Shown here in pieces: positions 62,147 through 64,000 of a stretch of 64,000 nt of DNA. Origin of the DNA: Streptococcus troglodytae. Lineage in GTDB: Bacteria > Bacillota > Bacilli > Lactobacillales > Streptococcaceae. The notes below the pieces were generated by a model that was given only the letters and a program-made list of their open reading frames with translations, had not been told where the DNA came from and searched no databases. The translations under genes and the position numbers were made by a program. Numbering within the stretch: the stretch's first letter is position 1; each line of letters begins with the position of its first letter. The stretch is taken from the NCBI RefSeq assembly GCF_002355215.1, contig NZ_AP014612.1:1550001-1614000 (forward strand), in the 5' to 3' direction.

Positions 62147-63185
62147 TTAATGCTTTCTTAGGTAATCAATAGCCTCCTGCACATTTTTAACAGGAACAAT
62201 CTTCATCTTAGTCCCTAATTTTTTAGCAGCCTGTTTAGCTTCTTGATAATTAGTGACAGCTTTGGGATTTTTTTCAAAGTTGCCTTACTCACAGGATTGT
62301 TGGGAACAAAAAAGATATCTGCATTAATCCTATCTGCTGCGGCCACTTTCATATCAGCACCGCCAATATCCCCGACAGTCCCATCTTCTCCAATAGTGCC
62401 AGTACCTGCAATAATACGACCCTTACATAAGTCCTCTTTCACTAGTTGATCGTAAATATCAAGGGTAAACATGAGACCGGCACTTGGCCCTCCAATACCA
62501 TTTGTGCTAAATTCGATTTTATCATCAGAAGTGACCTTGGTATGATCAACCAAGCCAATGCCAATACCATTTTTGCCATTTGATAATTTAATGACCTTGC
62601 CCTTAGCAGTTTTCTTCTTATTTTCAGAAGTATATTGAACACTGACCTTGCTGCTTAATTTCAATCCAGACACATATTTAATCAATTCTTTCGAACTATG
62701 AAAGGTCTTGTCATTAACACCTGTTACAGTGTCAGCAATATTTAAAACACCCTTGAAAGTTGAATTCTTACTAACCTGCAAAACATAAACACCCATATAA
62801 TTAAAGTTTGCCTTTTTATGAGCTAAAGTAAGAGCTTCATAGATAGCTCCATTTTGTGAGGTCTCCATATAGAACTGATTAATCCGCATATAATCCGCAT
62901 CACTAACACCACCAGTTGTTTCCTTGGCACTGGTAATTTCTGTAAAAGGGGTCAGCCAAGCATAGAGGACTTTTATAGGGGTTGCCTTACTAAGAGAGAC
63001 AGCTACAAAATTATAAGACCCCTTCTCTTTATCTTTTTTATGATTAACTGTCACAACAGAACGAATATCATAAGCTCCGCCGGGCATTTCTAAATAGTAA
63101 GGAAGAGGAAAAAAGAGTACCATTAAAAGCAAAATAAGACTGATACCGCTGATTAGCCACCATTTAAATTTTTGTTTGTTTTCAC
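62147..63185 (-). pseudogene. sepM: Competence-peptide protease SepM (PDZ and Lon-like), frameshifted
   Basis: SepM is the membrane protease that trims the 21-residue competence peptide of S. mutans to its active 18-residue form. A membrane helix (about 12-30), a PDZ domain and the Lon-type dyad are seen: Ser235 in GGPSAGLMF and Lys280 in GADMKVAAADR, counted from GTG at 63185. A T7 run (62268-62274) breaks the frame 41 codons before the end; one base more restores NPKAVTNYQEAKQAAKK and IDYLRKH. The 5' part also depends on a T5 run (63169-63173). Corrected, the protein has 346 residues. Confidence 0.88.
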
Positions 63186-63663
63186 ATTTTTTCTCCACTT
63201 CTTTTACAACTCCCTGCGGAACATAAGGACTAATGTCTGCCCCAAAATGAATAAGCTCGCGTATCCGACTAGAACTGAAATAACGATAGTCTAAAGCTGT
63301 TAATAAAAAAACAGTTTCAATTTCTTGAGCTAATTGACTATTGAAAAAGGCGAGATTAGCTTCATACTCCAAATCTTGCGCATTTCTTAGCCCTCTAACT
63401 AAATGTGTAACCTGATGCTGTCTGGCAATATCAACTGCTAAACTATCTCGAGCTGCAACGACTTCAACATTTTTTAAATCACCCAGTGCCTCTTTTAGCA
63501 TAATTTGCCGCCTAGCAGGTTCAAACAAGCCCGTCTTATCTTTATTATAAAAAAGCCCAACATAAAGCTTATCAAAAAGTCCGCTAGCACGACGAATAAT
63601 ATCCACATGTCCATTTGTCACAGGATCAAAAGAACCTGCAAAGAGTCCAATTCTATCTGACAT
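63182..63663 (-). CDS. coaD: Phosphopantetheine adenylyltransferase
   Basis: Transfers AMP to 4'-phosphopantetheine in coenzyme A synthesis. The nucleotidyltransferase motifs GSFDPVTNGHVDII and the SSSRIRE signature are present. As written, the frame has no stop and runs on into sepM for a 482-residue reading frame. One extra A in the T6 run at 63187-63192 would end it after about 160 residues with TGA inside GTGA, the start of sepM. That matches the usual length, so the fusion is doubted. Confidence 0.88.
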
Positions 63664-64000
63664 AAACCGTTACCTTAGAAATCCCATAAATTTTTTGTTT
63701 CCAAATGCTTAATTCTGCAACTTCTTCTGGCAGCTCAACCGCTTTATCCGTTTCACAGACAACCATAACTTCCTCAGACAGAAGCTTTCGCTGACAGAGT
63801 TCCTTAATGTTTTTCACAATTACTTCTTTTGCGTATGGTGGATCTAAGAAAATCAAGTCAAACTGTTGATTTAAATTTGTCAGAGCACGCGCTGCATCCA
63901 TTTTTAACAGTCGGAATTTATTTCCTTCTTTAGTCATCCTGATATTAGCTTCAATAACAGCTTGAGCTCTGCGATTCTTTTCCACCAAGACTGCCTCAGT
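63653..64000 (-). CDS. rsmD: 16S rRNA guanine-N2 methyltransferase RsmD, 3' part
   Basis: Only the C-terminal 115 or so codons are in the window; the gene continues beyond 64000. The catalytic motif LIFLDPPYAKE and the preceding VLVEKNRRAQAVIEANI fit RsmD, which methylates G966 of 16S rRNA. It overlaps coaD by 11 bases; the rsmD-coaD-sepM order is usual in streptococci. Confidence 0.88.
   Translation of the reverse strand, partial: TEAVLVEKNRRAQAVIEANIRMTKEGNKFRLLKMDAARALTNLNQQFDLIFLDPPYAKEVIVKNIKELCQRKLLSEEVMVVCETDKAVELPEEVAELSIWKQKIYGISKVTVYVR

Noticed and set aside
62215..63663. A true CoaD-SepM fusion protein
   Set aside because: The fusion frame lacks both a coaD stop and a sepM start, ends early by a T7 contraction, and one-base run corrections give two normal-length proteins.

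Overview
The window is an AT-rich Firmicute chromosome segment whose gene content and order fit a mutans-group Streptococcus, very probably Streptococcus mutans. Pointers are the Dps-like peroxide protein dpr, the competence-peptide protease sepM next to coaD, the LytST-LrgAB cluster, a full trp operon behind a T-box, and the streptococcal cell-division block from murD to divIVA. No rRNA, tRNA, prophage or CRISPR array was seen.

Layout, left to right. 0.1-8.3 kb (minus strand): hup, ypmS, an SGNH lipase, degV, then a tight recN-argR-tlyA-ispA-xseB-xseA run. 8.8-12.6 kb (plus): lytS-lytT and lrgA-lrgB. 12.7-20.6 kb (minus): a small antitoxin-like remnant, nnrD-folD, the ferrous-iron operon feoA-feoB plus a 50-residue Cys-rich partner, an amino-acid ABC transporter, a DUF1797 protein and argF. 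20.9-24.1 kb (plus): CtsR-controlled clpE, a Nudix hydrolase, a DUF1827 protein. 24.4-39.4 kb (minus): T-box-controlled ileS, divIVA-ylmH-ylmG-sepF-yggS-ftsZ-ftsA, divIB-murG-murD, a DUF3165 protein and typA. 39.5-40.7 kb: an intact insertion sequence flanked by 25-bp direct repeats. 40.8-43.9 kb: a rhodanese-like protein, glk, yqgQ, dpr and, divergently, a prepilin peptidase. 44.1-51 kb (minus): T-box, chorismate mutase, trpE-G-D-C-F-B-A. 51.3-54.8 kb: a DUF975 membrane protein, a dead monooxygenase gene, a DapB-like dehydrogenase and a MerR regulator. 54.9-64 kb (minus): a heterodimeric ABC exporter, vanZ-rlmN-yutD-metallophosphoesterase, and rsmD-coaD-sepM.

Regulation readable from the DNA: two near-consensus ArgR boxes (argF and the ABC transporter) with argR itself in the window; a CtsR box at clpE; a PerR box in the dpr promoter; cre-like sites before lrgA and yqgQ-glk; two T-boxes (ileS, trp); and a promoter with a 19-bp MerR-type spacer before the ABC exporter, beside a merR gene.

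The most striking feature is not a new system. About 21 single-base contractions, all in short A or T runs, break reading frames of more than a dozen genes, including murD, divIB and the coaD/sepM junction, which should be essential or important. There is not one clear insertion among them. This points to homopolymer undercalling in the source sequence. One gene (52226-52539) also has a nonsense codon and looks truly dead. I found no convincing undescribed system. The best biological leads are the ArgR-linked transporter, the MerR-type exporter promoter with a leader hairpin, the long-target-duplication IS, and a BOX-like repeat family.
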